Assembly (NCBI GenBank): GCA_023664365.1
Contig: JAMPFR010000006.1
Location: 23,524 to 87,523, forward strand
Reading direction: 5' to 3'
Length of the DNA stretch: 64,000 bases
From: Acetatifactor muris
Lineage (GTDB): Bacteria; Bacillota; Clostridia; Lachnospirales; Lachnospiraceae
Shown: positions 23,844-33,404 of the stretch, in pieces
Layout of the letters: every line of letters starts with the position of its first letter
Numbering within the stretch: the stretch's first letter is position 1
Notes under the pieces: model-generated
The model's database searches: none
Told to the model about the DNA's origin: nothing
The model's input: the letters and a program-made list of their open reading frames with translations, nothing else
Program-made: the position numbers and the translations under genes

Positions 23844-25919
23844 ATGAAGAAAAGACTTATCGCCCTGCTTTTAGCGGGCACAATGGCCCTTTCTCTGGCT
23901 GCCTGCGGCGGCGATTCCGGCAACGGCTCCGACAGCGCACCGTCCGGTTCCGACAGCGGCACTCAGCAGTCAGACCAGGGTGGCTCCACACCGGACGCAG
24001 GTACTTCGGACGTCACTGCCCCCCCCGCTGAGGTGGAAGGCTTTGGCGAGGCTCCCATGCTTGCCGACCTGGTAAGCGCAGGAACGCTTCCCGCGGTGGA
24101 GGACAGACTTCCCGTGGAGGATGATATTTTTGTAGAGCAGACCGACGCAACAGGCGCCCCCCTGGCAATCGGCACCTACGGCGGCGTCATCAACCTTGGG
24201 GGCGCAGGCGGCAGCTGGGGTCTGTCCAGACCTGTTATGGAGAGCATCATTCATTTCAATTCAGACGGCACTTACTACGCAAACGTCATCAAGGACTTTG
24301 AGCACAATGACGATTACACCGTATGGACCTTCCACTTAAGAGAAGGCATGAAGTGGTCCGACGGCGATGATTTCAATGCAGATGACATTACCTTCTGGTA
24401 TTATATGTGCCATCTCACCAACTACGACACCAAGAAGAGCTGGGCAGCCTTAAAGGAAACCGTGAACGGCGAAGACGCATGGGCAAATCTGGAAAAGGTT
24501 GACGATTACACCGTGACCTGGACCTTCGTAAACCCCAAGTTCCCTGCCGACTTTATCGAAAACGGCGATTTCAAGTGGTGCTGGGCTCCTTCCCATTATC
24601 TGCTTGACATGATCCCCGACTCCATTTATGTGGAGAACCCCTACTGGGAGAAGACCGGTTTAAGCGATGAGCAGGTTCTGCTGAACGCGCAGGCAAAGGG
24701 CATTGACGCCGCTACCGTCAGCGACCTGGGCAAGGCCATCTCCTACTACTGGTGGAACGAGGACGGCATTCCCAACCTGAACTCCTATGTATTATCCACA
24801 AAGGAAGGCAACAATTCCAGGGATGCACAGCTCTGCATCATGGAGCGCAACCCCTACTTCTGGAAGGTTGACGCTGCAGGCAACCAGCTTCCCTACTGTG
24901 ACGAGATCCACTTTAACGCTACCTCTGAGGACGGACAGGATCAGCTGATGTTCCGCTCCGGCGAGCTGGACATCATCGGCGTGCCCATGCAGGATATCGC
25001 TTCCCTGATGGCTGACCTTGGCGACACGGCTCAGCTCCGTACCTTTGCCGGTACAGACTGGGGTTCCTATCAGATCACCTTTAACTACACCTGCAGTGAT
25101 GCAAATTACGCAGAACTTTTCAATAACATCAAGTTCCGTCAGGCAATTTCCATCTGTGTGGACCGGGAACAGGTTTCCGGCCTCCTTTCCGAGGGCTTCC
25201 TGGAGCCCGGCCAGTGCGCTCCCCAGGAGGGCAACTTCGGCTATGATGCTGAGTGGGAGACAAAGTGGACGGAGTACGACGTGGATGCTGCCAAGGCTCT
25301 TCTGGAAGAGTGCGGCCTGGTGATGGGCAGCGACGGCTTCTATGATTTTGCCGACGGCAGTGATTTCCTTCTTACGATCTATACCTACACGGATTCCGGC
25401 GCAGATGCTGCATATCCGGTTTTGGAGCAGTACTACAATAATGCGGGCATCAAGTGTGCCACAAAGGATATCGAAGTATCCGCATTCGACACAGAGATCG
25501 ACAACAACAACTGGTATGCGGTACTTGGACCTCACACTCCTATCGGCGGCGTTTCCTTAAAATCCAGAGTAGCGCCCTTCGTTCCCATCGCTCAGGCGGC
25601 TGAATGGTACGGCGATTTCGGCACCTACTACGGGACAAACGGCGCACAGGGTGTTGCTCCCGAAGGCGATATGGCGAAGCTGGTAGAGGTTTACGAGAAG
25701 TGGAACGCTACTCCCGACCCCGATGAAAGAGACCAGTATACTCTGGATATCTATGCACTCCACAAGGAAAACCTCTGGACCATCGCATACCTGAAAATAG
25801 CCGGTAATTATAACCTGATCAGTTCCAAGATTCAGAACCATCCTGAACTTCTGGTATGGGATGACCTGTATCAGTATCAGAACCTTGTCCACTACTGGAC
25901 ACTGTTCAAGACAGAGTAA
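23844..25919 (+). CDS. ABC transporter substrate-binding lipoprotein, family 5
   Basis: A 691-residue lipoprotein. The signal peptide ends in the lipobox LAAC (Cys21), a Gly/Ser/Asp-rich linker covers about 22-60, and the rest is a family 5 (oligopeptide/nickel-type) solute-binding domain with VWTFHLREGMKWSDGDDF and FRQAISICVDREQV. Members of this family in Thermotoga bind oligosaccharides, and the divergent mannosidase, GH105 and iol genes argue for a glycan or inositol-containing ligand here. A terminator-like hairpin directly after it probably raises its level over the permeases. Confidence 0.92.
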   Translation: MKKRLIALLLAGTMALSLAACGGDSGNGSDSAPSGSDSGTQQSDQGGSTPDAGTSDVTAPPAEVEGFGEAPMLADLVSAGTLPAVEDRLPVEDDIFVEQTDATGAPLAIGTYGGVINLGGAGGSWGLSRPVMESIIHFNSDGTYYANVIKDFEHNDDYTVWTFHLREGMKWSDGDDFNADDITFWYYMCHLTNYDTKKSWAALKETVNGEDAWANLEKVDDYTVTWTFVNPKFPADFIENGDFKWCWAPSHYLLDMIPDSIYVENPYWEKTGLSDEQVLLNAQAKGIDAATVSDLGKAISYYWWNEDGIPNLNSYVLSTKEGNNSRDAQLCIMERNPYFWKVDAAGNQLPYCDEIHFNATSEDGQDQLMFRSGELDIIGVPMQDIASLMADLGDTAQLRTFAGTDWGSYQITFNYTCSDANYAELFNNIKFRQAISICVDREQVSGLLSEGFLEPGQCAPQEGNFGYDAEWETKWTEYDVDAAKALLEECGLVMGSDGFYDFADGSDFLLTIYTYTDSGADAAYPVLEQYYNNAGIKCATKDIEVSAFDTEIDNNNWYAVLGPHTPIGGVSLKSRVAPFVPIAQAAEWYGDFGTYYGTNGAQGVAPEGDMAKLVEVYEKWNATPDPDERDQYTLDIYALHKENLWTIAYLKIAGNYNLISSKIQNHPELLVWDDLYQYQNLVHYWTLFKTE

Positions 25920-25925
25920 ACCTCC

Positions 25926-25960
25926 GGAGGCGGGGAACCCGGTTTCCCGCCTCCTTTTTT
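25926..25960 (+). terminator. Intra-operon terminator-attenuator after the binding protein
   Basis: A stem of about 12 pairs (arms 25926-25937 and 25943-25954, GGAGGCGGG/CCCGCCTCC core) and a run of six T. It lies between the binding-protein stop and the permease ribosome site. Partial readthrough would give the usual excess of binding protein. Confidence 0.85.
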
Positions 25961-25977
25961 TAAGAAAGGGAATTTCT

Positions 25978-27081
25978 ATGGAAGAAAAAAACGTTCCGAA
26001 GAAAACCCTGATGCAGTCTGTGGGTGATTTCTTTAAAAAGGATCTGGTCCAGTACATCGTAAAACGCGTTCTGATGTTCATCCCCACACTGCTTTTGATC
26101 TCAGTTTTGGTTTTCTTCGTCATTCAACTGCCTCCCGGCGACTATGTGTCCGCTCACATCGCGGCGCTGGCGGCGGAGGGGGAATTCGTGGATGCGGATT
26201 ACGCGGCGTCCCTTCGCGCGGATTACGGGCTGGATCTGCCCGTCTATCAGCAGTACTTCAAATGGATCAAGGATATTATCTGGACTCCCACAGATTCCAC
26301 CTATTACAGGCTGTACGGCTCGCATCACAATTGGAAATACTCCTTTGCCTACGGACGGGACGTGTGGGACGTGGTAAATGACCGGCTGGGACTCACCATA
26401 GCGGTCACGGCGATCATTATGCTGTTCCAGTACCTGGTATCCCTCCCCATTGCAGTCTACGCCTCCACCCACCAGTATTCCGTGGGGGACTATATCTCCT
26501 CCGTCATCGGTTTCCTGGGGGCGGCAATCCCCAACTTCATCCTGGCCATCGTGCTGATGTATCTGTCCTATAAATGGACGGGAAATGCAAACGTGGGACT
26601 TTTCTCCCAGGAGATGCTGCAAAACGGCATTCACTTTTATAATTTCGGAGAATTTTTAAAACGAATGATCATCCCCATCATCGTCATCGGCACCAGCGGC
26701 ACCTGCGGCATCATCCGTTCCGTGCGGGCCCAGATGCTGGATGAGGTTGCAAAACAGTATACCCTGACGGCAAGGGCAAAGGGTGTGCCGGAGCGGACCA
26801 TTACCATGAAATACTGCTTCCGGGCAGCCATTAACCCCACCGTTTCCGGACTGGGCGGCGTTCTCTCAAGCCTGTTCTCCGGCTCCACGGTAACTGCCAT
26901 GGTGCTGAATATGCAGATACAGGGACCCGTACTTTTTAAGGCTCTTCAGGCTCAGGATATGTACCTGGCAGGCGCCATCGTAATGGTGCAGGCTGTTCTG
27001 GTGGTCATCGGCGTCCTGTTCTCCGATATTGCCCTGGCGTTCCTCGATCCGAGAATCCGTTATTCAGGAGGTGGCAGATAA
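25978..27081 (+). CDS. ABC transporter permease, DppB type
   Basis: A 367-residue inner-membrane permease. A cytoplasmic Lys-rich N terminus, a first helix (VLMFIPTLLLISVLVFFVIQ) and a large extracytoplasmic segment precede the core of five helices, with the EAA-like loop LTARAKGVPERTITMKYCFR that contacts the ATPases. The ATG at 25978 follows AAGAAAGGG. The last base overlaps the next gene (TAATG). It forms the channel with the second permease. Confidence 0.92.
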   Translation: MEEKNVPKKTLMQSVGDFFKKDLVQYIVKRVLMFIPTLLLISVLVFFVIQLPPGDYVSAHIAALAAEGEFVDADYAASLRADYGLDLPVYQQYFKWIKDIIWTPTDSTYYRLYGSHHNWKYSFAYGRDVWDVVNDRLGLTIAVTAIIMLFQYLVSLPIAVYASTHQYSVGDYISSVIGFLGAAIPNFILAIVLMYLSYKWTGNANVGLFSQEMLQNGIHFYNFGEFLKRMIIPIIVIGTSGTCGIIRSVRAQMLDEVAKQYTLTARAKGVPERTITMKYCFRAAINPTVSGLGGVLSSLFSGSTVTAMVLNMQIQGPVLFKALQAQDMYLAGAIVMVQAVLVVIGVLFSDIALAFLDPRIRYSGGGR

Positions 27082-28208
27082 TGTGGAAAAAGAAGCAGAC
27101 TCAAAAAACAAATGACGAATATTATCTTGCCTCACAGTGGACCCTGATGGGCAGAAAGCTGAAAAAGCATAAGCTGGCAAAGCTGTCCATGCTGATTCTC
27201 CTGATCTTATACCTGGGAGCATTGTTTGCGGACTTCCTGGCGCCCTATTCTCTGGACGAATTTGACGCCCTGTACAAGGACAGCGCCCCCTCCAAAATCC
27301 ACTGGACCTATGAGGGAGAATTTATCGGCCCCCATGTATACAAGCTGGAAAAAACCATTGACCGGACGGACTTTTCCGTAAAGATCACAGAGGATACCTC
27401 TGAATACTACAAAATCAAATTTTTCGTCCACGGATCGGAATATAAGCTTCTGGGGCTGATTCCCTGCGACCTTCATCTCTTCGGCGTGAGCGATGGCAGC
27501 AACGGCGGAACCGGCGCAAAGGTTATGCTCTTTGGCACAGACTCCCTGGGACGGGATATTTTCTCCCGCATTCTTCTGGGAAGCAGGATTTCCCTTACCA
27601 TTCCCTTTGCCAGCGCCATTATCAGCTTTTTCCTGGGCGTTACCATCGGTTCCATCTCCGGATACTTCGGAGGAGCGGTGGATATTGTCATTCAGAGAAT
27701 CATTGAAGTGATTGGCGCGGTTCCTCAGATTCCTCTCTGGATGGCCCTTTCCGCGGCAATCCCTCCGGGAATCTCCACCGTAAAGATGTACCTGTACATA
27801 ACCATCATTCTTTCCTTTATCAACTGGACCGGCATGGCCCGGGTGGTGCGCGGAAAGTTCCTTTCTCTCAAGAATGAGGATTATGTGATGGCGGCAAGGC
27901 TTTCCGGCGTATCCACCTGGAAAATCATATGGAAGCACCTGGTTCCGGGCTTTATGAGTTACCTTATCGTTTCCATCACTCTCGGTATTCCGGGATCCAT
28001 TGTGGGCGAGACCTCCATGTCCTACTTAGGCCTTGGCATCAAGTCTCCCGCGACCAGCTGGGGGGTACTGCTCCAGGAGGCAAGCTCCGTCACCGACGTT
28101 GCAAGCCATCCCCACAAGCTGATACCCATTATCTTCGTGACAGTCGCAGTGCTTGCGTTCAACTTCCTGGGCGACGGAATCCGCGATGCTGCAGACCCGT
28201 ACAAGTAA
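27081..28208 (+). CDS. ABC transporter permease, DppC type, with extracytoplasmic insert
   Basis: A 375-residue inner-membrane permease, longer than ordinary DppC proteins (about 300) because of an insert of about 90 residues after the first helix (region 55-145, containing VYKLEKTIDRTDF). The core has the FGTDSLGRDIFSRI motif and the EAA loop MAARLSGVSTWKIIWKHLVPG. Such inserts occur in some family 5 importers proposed to carry oligosaccharides. It pairs with the preceding permease. Confidence 0.92.
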   Translation: MWKKKQTQKTNDEYYLASQWTLMGRKLKKHKLAKLSMLILLILYLGALFADFLAPYSLDEFDALYKDSAPSKIHWTYEGEFIGPHVYKLEKTIDRTDFSVKITEDTSEYYKIKFFVHGSEYKLLGLIPCDLHLFGVSDGSNGGTGAKVMLFGTDSLGRDIFSRILLGSRISLTIPFASAIISFFLGVTIGSISGYFGGAVDIVIQRIIEVIGAVPQIPLWMALSAAIPPGISTVKMYLYITIILSFINWTGMARVVRGKFLSLKNEDYVMAARLSGVSTWKIIWKHLVPGFMSYLIVSITLGIPGSIVGETSMSYLGLGIKSPATSWGVLLQEASSVTDVASHPHKLIPIIFVTVAVLAFNFLGDGIRDAADPYK

Positions 28209-28226
28209 AAGAATGAGAGGTGGAAA

Positions 28227-29288
28227 ATGAACAAAGATAATATTCTTGAAGTCAAAGACCTCCATGTTGACATCCATATGACGGAGGGACTTCTGACAGC
28301 CGTCCGGGGCGTAAACTTTGAAATGAAAAAAGGCGAGACCTTAGGGCTGGTGGGCGAGTCCGGCTGCGGCAAATCCCTGACCTGTAAGGCAATCCTGGGG
28401 ATTAACGATAAAAAATGCGTACCCGGCGGACAGATTTTATTTGACTCGGAAGGCCTGGGTCAGATAGATCTGTTGTCTCTGGACCAGAAGGGTCCGGAAA
28501 TCCGTTCCATCCGGGGCAAGGAAATCTCCATGATTTTCCAGGAGCCCATGGTTGCCTTTTCTCCCATGTATACCATCGGCAACCAGATTAACGAAGCCAC
28601 AAGGCTCCATATTACAAAGGACAAGAAGAAATCAAAGGAAATCTCCATGGAGGTAATGCGCAAGGTGGGCATTGCCAACGTGGAAAAACGCTACAACCAG
28701 TACCCCCATGAGTTCTCCGGCGGTATGCTGCAGCGTGCCCTGATCGCCATGGCCCTGGTATGTAATCCGAAGATGCTGATTGCCGACGAGCCTACCACTG
28801 CTCTTGATGTGACTATTCAGGCACAGATTCTGGAGCTGATGAAGGAGCTTCAGAAGGACTTTAACATGGCAATCCTTTTCATCACCCATGACCTGGGCGT
28901 AGTTGCCAAAATGTGCGACAGGGTGGCCGTCATGTACCTTGGCAAAATAGTAGAAAGCGCGGACGCCTCAGAGATTTACGCAAATCCTCAGCACCCCTAT
29001 ACAAGGGGGTTGATCGGATCCGTCCATAAGATTGGATCCAAAAAGGAGGAAAGGCTGTTCTCCATCGAGGGAACCGTTCCTCTTGCCATGAACCTGCCCA
29101 AGGCCTGCGGCTTCTACGACCGCTGCGACGTCCGCATTGAAGGCCTCTGCAACAGGGCGGAGCCGGAGCTGACGGAAATTGCTCCCGGACATAAAATTGC
29201 CTGCTTTAACTGCCCTCATGAGGCCTGCAGGGCCCAGCGGGCAAAGGTGGAGGCTATCCTGAACAAAGAGGAGGCTGGCAAAGCATGA
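28227..29288 (+). CDS. ABC transporter ATPase, DppD/OppD type
   Basis: A 353-residue ATPase of the family 5 importer. Walker A GESGCGKS, signature [15 protein letters not shown], Walker [13 protein letters not shown] and the H-loop ITHD are intact. The C-terminal oligopeptide-type extension carries the conserved cysteines CGFYDRC ... GLC ... HKIAC, which may bind an iron-sulfur cluster. It overlaps the next ATPase gene by 4 bases. Confidence 0.94.
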   Translation: MNKDNILEVKDLHVDIHMTEGLLTAVRGVNFEMKKGETLGLVGESGCGKSLTCKAILGINDKKCVPGGQILFDSEGLGQIDLLSLDQKGPEIRSIRGKEISMIFQEPMVAFSPMYTIGNQINEATRLHITKDKKKSKEISMEVMRKVGIANVEKRYNQYPHEFSGGMLQRALIAMALVCNPKMLIADEPTTALDVTIQAQILELMKELQKDFNMAILFITHDLGVVAKMCDRVAVMYLGKIVESADASEIYANPQHPYTRGLIGSVHKIGSKKEERLFSIEGTVPLAMNLPKACGFYDRCDVRIEGLCNRAEPELTEIAPGHKIACFNCPHEACRAQRAKVEAILNKEEAGKA

Positions 29289-30313
29289 ATAAAGACAATA
29301 TTATGGAAGTCAAGGGACTGCACAAGCGTTTTACCTCCAAGGGCGTCACGGTAAAGGCGGTAACCGACGTCAGCTTCAGTGTAAAGCCCGGTGAAACCAT
29401 AGGCATCGTAGGGGAATCCGGCTGCGGCAAGACAACGCTGGGCCGCTGTATCGTCCGGGCCTATAACGCCTCCGAGGGCGAAGTTTTCTATCGCACAAAG
29501 AGCGGTGAGGAAGTGGACTTCTTAAAAGTGGACAAAAAGAAAATGAAGGAGATTCGTAAGGAAATCCAGATGATCTTCCAGGATCCTTACTCCTCTCTTG
29601 ACCCGCGCATGACGGTTCTGGACATTATCAAGGAACCCCTGAAGGCCAATTTTCCCAAGATGTCCAAGGATGAAATGGATCAGCGGGCAAAGGCCATGGC
29701 GGAAAAGGTGGGCTTAAACCCCATGTACCTGATGCGTTATCCCCACGCTTTCTCCGGCGGACAGCGCCAGCGTATCGGCATTGCCCGTGCGCTGGTCATC
29801 GAGCCCCAGATCATCGTCTGCGACGAGGCTGTTTCCGCCCTGGACGTATCCATCCAGGCACAGGTCATCAATCTGCTGCGGGATTTGCAGAAGGAGCTGA
29901 AGCTGACCTATCTGTTTATCAGCCATGACCTTTCGGTGGTGGAGCATATTTCAGACAAGGTGGGCGTTATGTATCTGGGACGTATGGTGGAATTTGCTCC
30001 GGCGGAGACCATGTTTGAAAAGCCCATGCACCCTTATACGGAGGCGCTGCTTTCCGCGGTGCCCGTGGCGGATCCCACCATTCAAATGGATCGTATTCCG
30101 CTGAAGGGTGAAATACCCAATCCCGCCAACCCGCCAAGCGGCTGCTATTTCCACGAAAGATGCCATTACTGCATCGATAAGTGTAAGACGGATTCGCCGG
30201 AGCTTGCAGAAATGCCCGACGGAAGGCTCTGCGCCTGCCACAGGGCAAAAGAGCTGAATCTGCGGGGCTTTACCTACGACGAAAGCACAAAGGCACAGCC
30301 CCGGGCCGACTGA
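29285..30313 (+). CDS. ABC transporter ATPase, DppF/OppF type
   Basis: A 342-residue second ATPase. Walker [13 protein letters not shown], signature [15 protein letters not shown], Walker [13 protein letters not shown] (with Glu) and H-loop ISHD are present, and the C-terminal extension has [11 protein letters not shown]. It forms the heterodimer with the preceding gene and couples ATP hydrolysis to uptake. The operon ends in a strong hairpin right after it. Confidence 0.94.
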   Translation: MNKDNIMEVKGLHKRFTSKGVTVKAVTDVSFSVKPGETIGIVGESGCGKTTLGRCIVRAYNASEGEVFYRTKSGEEVDFLKVDKKKMKEIRKEIQMIFQDPYSSLDPRMTVLDIIKEPLKANFPKMSKDEMDQRAKAMAEKVGLNPMYLMRYPHAFSGGQRQRIGIARALVIEPQIIVCDEAVSALDVSIQAQVINLLRDLQKELKLTYLFISHDLSVVEHISDKVGVMYLGRMVEFAPAETMFEKPMHPYTEALLSAVPVADPTIQMDRIPLKGEIPNPANPPSGCYFHERCHYCIDKCKTDSPELAEMPDGRLCACHRAKELNLRGFTYDESTKAQPRAD

Positions 30314-30321
30314 CAAAACAC

Positions 30322-30357
30322 AATGGCGTATGCTGCCGCCCGGCAGCATACGCCATT
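30322..30357 (+). terminator. Terminator of the ABC importer operon
   Basis: A perfect 16 bp stem around a 4-base loop, arms 30322-30337 and 30342-30357, followed by TCTTCTCTC rather than a pure T-run. Confidence 0.8.
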
Positions 30358-30373
30358 TCTTCTCTCTGCCGTA

Positions 30374-30402
30374 TTGCATTTTGCTTCTTTGTCACATATA
30401 AT
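30374..30402 (+). promoter_or_regulatory. Promoter of the AraC-family regulator
   Basis: TTGCAT (30374-30379), 17-base spacer, perfect TATAAT (30397-30402). The predicted start near 30409 gives a leader of about 38 bases, so the regulator has its own promoter after the operon terminator. Confidence 0.8.
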
Positions 30403-30446
30403 TGAATTGTTACCGAACTGCTGCCCACCACTCGGGAGGAACTGCC

Positions 30447-31358
30447 ATGCTGGTTGACAATACACTAATTTATATTCAGGAATATAAAATCGAAATCGGG
30501 CGTCCCGAAAACGGCCTGTATTATTATTTTGATTATGACGAGCGCTCCTATTCCATCAACATGGAATTTCAGCACTTTCATCAGTTTTATGAGATCTGCA
30601 TCTTTCTGGACGAAAGCGCGGGACACTTAATCGACGGCGTCTGGTACGATATGCGCTGCTGTGATATTGTGGCGCTGCGCCCTTCCCTGCTGCACAAAAC
30701 CGTGTATCCGGAGGGCGCGCCCAACAAGCGCCTGATTATTCAGTTTTCCATTCCCCCTATGGCTTCCGCCCTTGAAGGCTATATGAAATACATTTACAGC
30801 ATTTTTGAAGTGCCTGTTCCTATTTATCGTTTTGAAGAGCCTTACAAAAAGGCGGTGCTGGAGAAGCTGAACGATATCTATTATCTGTCCCAGAGCCAGA
30901 ATGAACTGAAGGAACTGCTGATACACAATAAGTTTATTGAATTTTTAAGCATGGTATATCTGTATCGGGAGAAAAATATCTATTCCAATCATGCCGACTT
31001 TGATAACATCACCAACAAAGTCTACAACATTACCGCCTACATACACAGCCACTTTACGGAGAATATTTCACTGGAATCCATCGCCCGGGAATTTTTCATC
31101 AGCAGCTACTACCTGTCCCACCAGTTTAAGCGGATTACCGGCTTTACCCTGACGGATTATGTGCAGCTGACCCGGGTGCGAAATGCCCAGACCCTGCTTC
31201 TGTCCACGAACGACTCCATCGCCGACATTGCCTTTCAATGCGGATTTTCCAGTTTTTCACAGTTCAACAGGGCCTTCAACAAGTTTATGCACCAACCCCC
31301 TTCCGCCTTCCGGAAGAATACAAAAATAGCCACTGCCCATTCATTGGCTTCGCAGTAG
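30447..31358 (+). CDS. AraC-family transcription regulator
   Basis: A 303-residue regulator with an N-terminal cupin-like ligand domain (His-containing QHFHQFYEICIFL and a DGVWYDMRCCDIVALRP strand region) and a C-terminal pair of helix-turn-helix units, SIAREFFISSYYLSHQFK and IADIAFQCGFSSFSQFNRAF. The ATG at 30447 after GGGAGGA is preferred to a start 15 codons upstream. It most likely senses an imported sugar and controls the adjacent divergent importer and glycosidase blocks (inference from position). Confidence 0.93.
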   Translation: MLVDNTLIYIQEYKIEIGRPENGLYYYFDYDERSYSINMEFQHFHQFYEICIFLDESAGHLIDGVWYDMRCCDIVALRPSLLHKTVYPEGAPNKRLIIQFSIPPMASALEGYMKYIYSIFEVPVPIYRFEEPYKKAVLEKLNDIYYLSQSQNELKELLIHNKFIEFLSMVYLYREKNIYSNHADFDNITNKVYNITAYIHSHFTENISLESIAREFFISSYYLSHQFKRITGFTLTDYVQLTRVRNAQTLLLSTNDSIADIAFQCGFSSFSQFNRAFNKFMHQPPSAFRKNTKIATAHSLASQ

Positions 31359-31385
31359 CCCGCAACAGAAAGGTACGTTATTGAC

Positions 31386-31949
31386 ATGAGCTTGCTTACA
31401 CTATTTATTACTGCCGTGGGATTGTCCATGGACGCCTTTGCCGTCTCCGTCTGCAAGGGTCTTGCCATGAAAAAGCTTTCCTGGAAAAAGGCGCTGATTA
31501 TCGGACTGTGGTTCGGCGGCTTTCAGGCTCTGATGCCCACCGTCGGTTACCTGCTGGGCACAGGCTTTGAACAGTATGTCACTGCCATCGACCACTGGAT
31601 CGCCTTTGTACTGCTGGCCCTCATCGGCGCCAGCATGATAAAAGAAGCGTTGTCCAAAGAAGAGGACAACGCAAATGACTCCGTGGATGTAAAAACCATG
31701 TTCCTGCTGGCTCTTGCCACCAGCATTGACGCCCTGGCCGTGGGCGTTACCTACGCATTCCTGCAGGTCCGCATTGTACCCGCCGTATCCTTCATCGGCG
31801 TCATCACCTTTCTCCTGTCCGTGGCGGGTGTAAAGATCGGCAATGTGTTCGGCTTACGGTACAAGGCAAAGGCGGAGATTTTCGGCGGCGTTATCCTGAT
31901 CCTCATGGGAGTGAAGATCCTGCTGGAACACCTGGGACTGACGCCTTAA
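31386..31949 (+). CDS. mntP: Manganese efflux pump MntP
   Basis: A 187-residue membrane protein with six hydrophobic helices. The two halves carry the family metal motifs [15 protein letters not shown] and [15 protein letters not shown], with conserved Asp in the membrane. It exports Mn2+ and prevents manganese toxicity. No yybP-ykoY (Mn2+) riboswitch fits in the 27 bases upstream. Its stop codon lies in the first unit of a repeat array. Confidence 0.93.
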   Translation: MSLLTLFITAVGLSMDAFAVSVCKGLAMKKLSWKKALIIGLWFGGFQALMPTVGYLLGTGFEQYVTAIDHWIAFVLLALIGASMIKEALSKEEDNANDSVDVKTMFLLALATSIDALAVGVTYAFLQVRIVPAVSFIGVITFLLSVAGVKIGNVFGLRYKAKAEIFGGVILILMGVKILLEHLGLTP

Positions 31950-32062
31950 GCTGCGGGCCCCGGATTCCCGGCGGCACGGCTTAAGCTGCCGGGCCTGCAA
32001 TCCCTGTGGGCATACCTTAAGCTGCCGGGATGAATATCCGTCGGCACAGCTTAAGCTGCCGG
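31945..32062. repeat. Array of about 35-base direct repeats with palindromic core
   Basis: Four units beginning CTTAAGCTGC at 31945, 31980, 32016 and 32050 (spacing 35, 36, 34). The core can self-pair (CAGCTTAAGCTG). It fills the gap between the stops of convergent mntP and the GH105 gene, and contains the mntP stop. It is not a CRISPR: spacers are as similar as the repeats and there is no cas gene. Confidence 0.8.
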
Positions 32063-32063
32063 A

Positions 32064-33203
32064 TCAGTCCAGCCGCCGCAGCTCCGTATAAGCCAGCAGC
32101 AGCGGGCCTACGCCTTTGGCGTCATTTTCCACCACAGGCTCAGACATGTAATATTCAAAGCTGCCGTCTCTGCGGGGATTATCCTCCGGCCCCAGTCCTG
32201 CCACCAGACAGATCCCTCCCAGGCTTAAAGACCCATCCGTCTCCTTCAGATACCTGTCACAGATACCGTTAAATACCCGGACGCCTTCCTCACGATAATG
32301 CTCCGGCAGAAATCCCAGACGCACTCCCTTTAACAAAGAATAGGCCATTATGGCGCTTCCGCTGGTTTCCAGATAGTTCGGCTCCCTGCCTGCAAGGGCC
32401 GGAAGCTGATACCACATACCGCTTTCGTCCTGGAACTTCAGCATATCCTCTGTCAACTGCACAAAAACCTTCTTTAAATTCTCATATTCCGCTTTGTATT
32501 CTTCCCCGGGTTCGCACTTTGCAAGAGTGTCCAGCAGCGCCATGGAATACCATCCTAACGCCCGCAGCCAGAAGTTTCGGGACAGTCCTGTGTCCTTATC
32601 GCACCAGAACGCCTTTTTGGAAGCGTCATAGCCGTGATAATAAAGACCGGTCTTTTCATCCCGCATATATTTCACCACATTGGCAAACTGCCCGAATATA
32701 TCGCCGTAATTCTTTCGATTGTTAAACTTCGTCTCGTATTCCATGTAAAAGGGCTGCCCCATATACATGCCGTCCAGCCATACCTGGTTGGGGTATATCT
32801 GCTTATGCCAGAAATTCCCCTCCGCCGTTCTGGGCTGGCGCTGTACCTGACCGTAAATCAGTTCAATGGCTCTGCGGTACTTCTCCTTCCCGTTCAGCTC
32901 ATACAGCGCAAACAGCGTCTTGCCCGCATTTACATTGTCAATGTTATAATCCTCCGGGTCATATCCGTTGATAGTACCGTCCTCACTCACCCGATGATCG
33001 ATAAAGGCGTCGGCAAACTCATAATATTTCTTTTCCCCGGTGGCGTGATAAGTCTCCAGCAAAGCAAGGATCATACAGCCGTCAATATAATTCCAGCCGC
33101 CTGCCTTTCCGGCCATAGCCTTCTCAATGTTCCACACCGGGACATCCAGCGTACTCTTTTCAATCAGTTCGTCGATATATCTCTCAAAAATGGGCATCTG
33201 CAT
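32064..33203 (-). CDS. GH105 unsaturated rhamnogalacturonyl hydrolase
   Basis: A 379-residue cytoplasmic six-hairpin hydrolase of GH105 that removes unsaturated galacturonic acid from products of pectin lyases. Conserved features are VWLDGMYMGQPFYMEY with the catalytic Asp, FWLRALGWYSMALLD, and the C-terminal SGSAIMAYSLLKGVRLGFLP. The ATG at 33203 is 9 bases from GGAGGAG. It is the second enzyme of this class in the window, but alone on this strand with no lyase beside it. Confidence 0.92.
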   Translation of the reverse strand: MQMPIFERYIDELIEKSTLDVPVWNIEKAMAGKAGGWNYIDGCMILALLETYHATGEKKYYEFADAFIDHRVSEDGTINGYDPEDYNIDNVNAGKTLFALYELNGKEKYRRAIELIYGQVQRQPRTAEGNFWHKQIYPNQVWLDGMYMGQPFYMEYETKFNNRKNYGDIFGQFANVVKYMRDEKTGLYYHGYDASKKAFWCDKDTGLSRNFWLRALGWYSMALLDTLAKCEPGEEYKAEYENLKKVFVQLTEDMLKFQDESGMWYQLPALAGREPNYLETSGSAIMAYSLLKGVRLGFLPEHYREEGVRVFNGICDRYLKETDGSLSLGGICLVAGLGPEDNPRRDGSFEYYMSEPVVENDAKGVGPLLLAYTELRRLD

Positions 33204-33330
33204 GGGCAATCACTCCTCCGTAACCATATACTGGCCGCCTCTTTCTGTTTCGGCTTAAAATCATTTTACCCTGTTTTTGCCCTCCCGTCAACTGAACTTT
33301 CACCCTTGTTACGGTTCACAGCCACGCCAC

Positions 33331-33404
33331 TTCCAAATGAGCAAAACGCAGATGCGCAAGCAGACGCAAGAGCGCGTAAGCGCGAGTTTTGTGAATGTGG
33401 AAGT
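33331..33404. repeat. Imperfect palindrome next to the ABC exporter gene
   Basis: The flank CTTCCAAATGAGCAAAAC at the left and GTTTTGTGAATGTGGAAG at the right form imperfect arms of about 20 bases. Inside is a GC-rich run (GACGCAAGAGCGCGTAAGCGC). 33333-33350 is an exact copy of 14772-14789. No gene is here. Confidence 0.6.

Noticed and set aside
31359-31385. Manganese riboswitch upstream of mntP
   Set aside because: Only 27 bases separate the AraC gene from mntP, too short for yybP-ykoY.
31945-32062. Possible small CRISPR array
   Set aside because: The intervals between repeats are as similar as the repeats themselves, the array has four irregular units and there is no cas gene.
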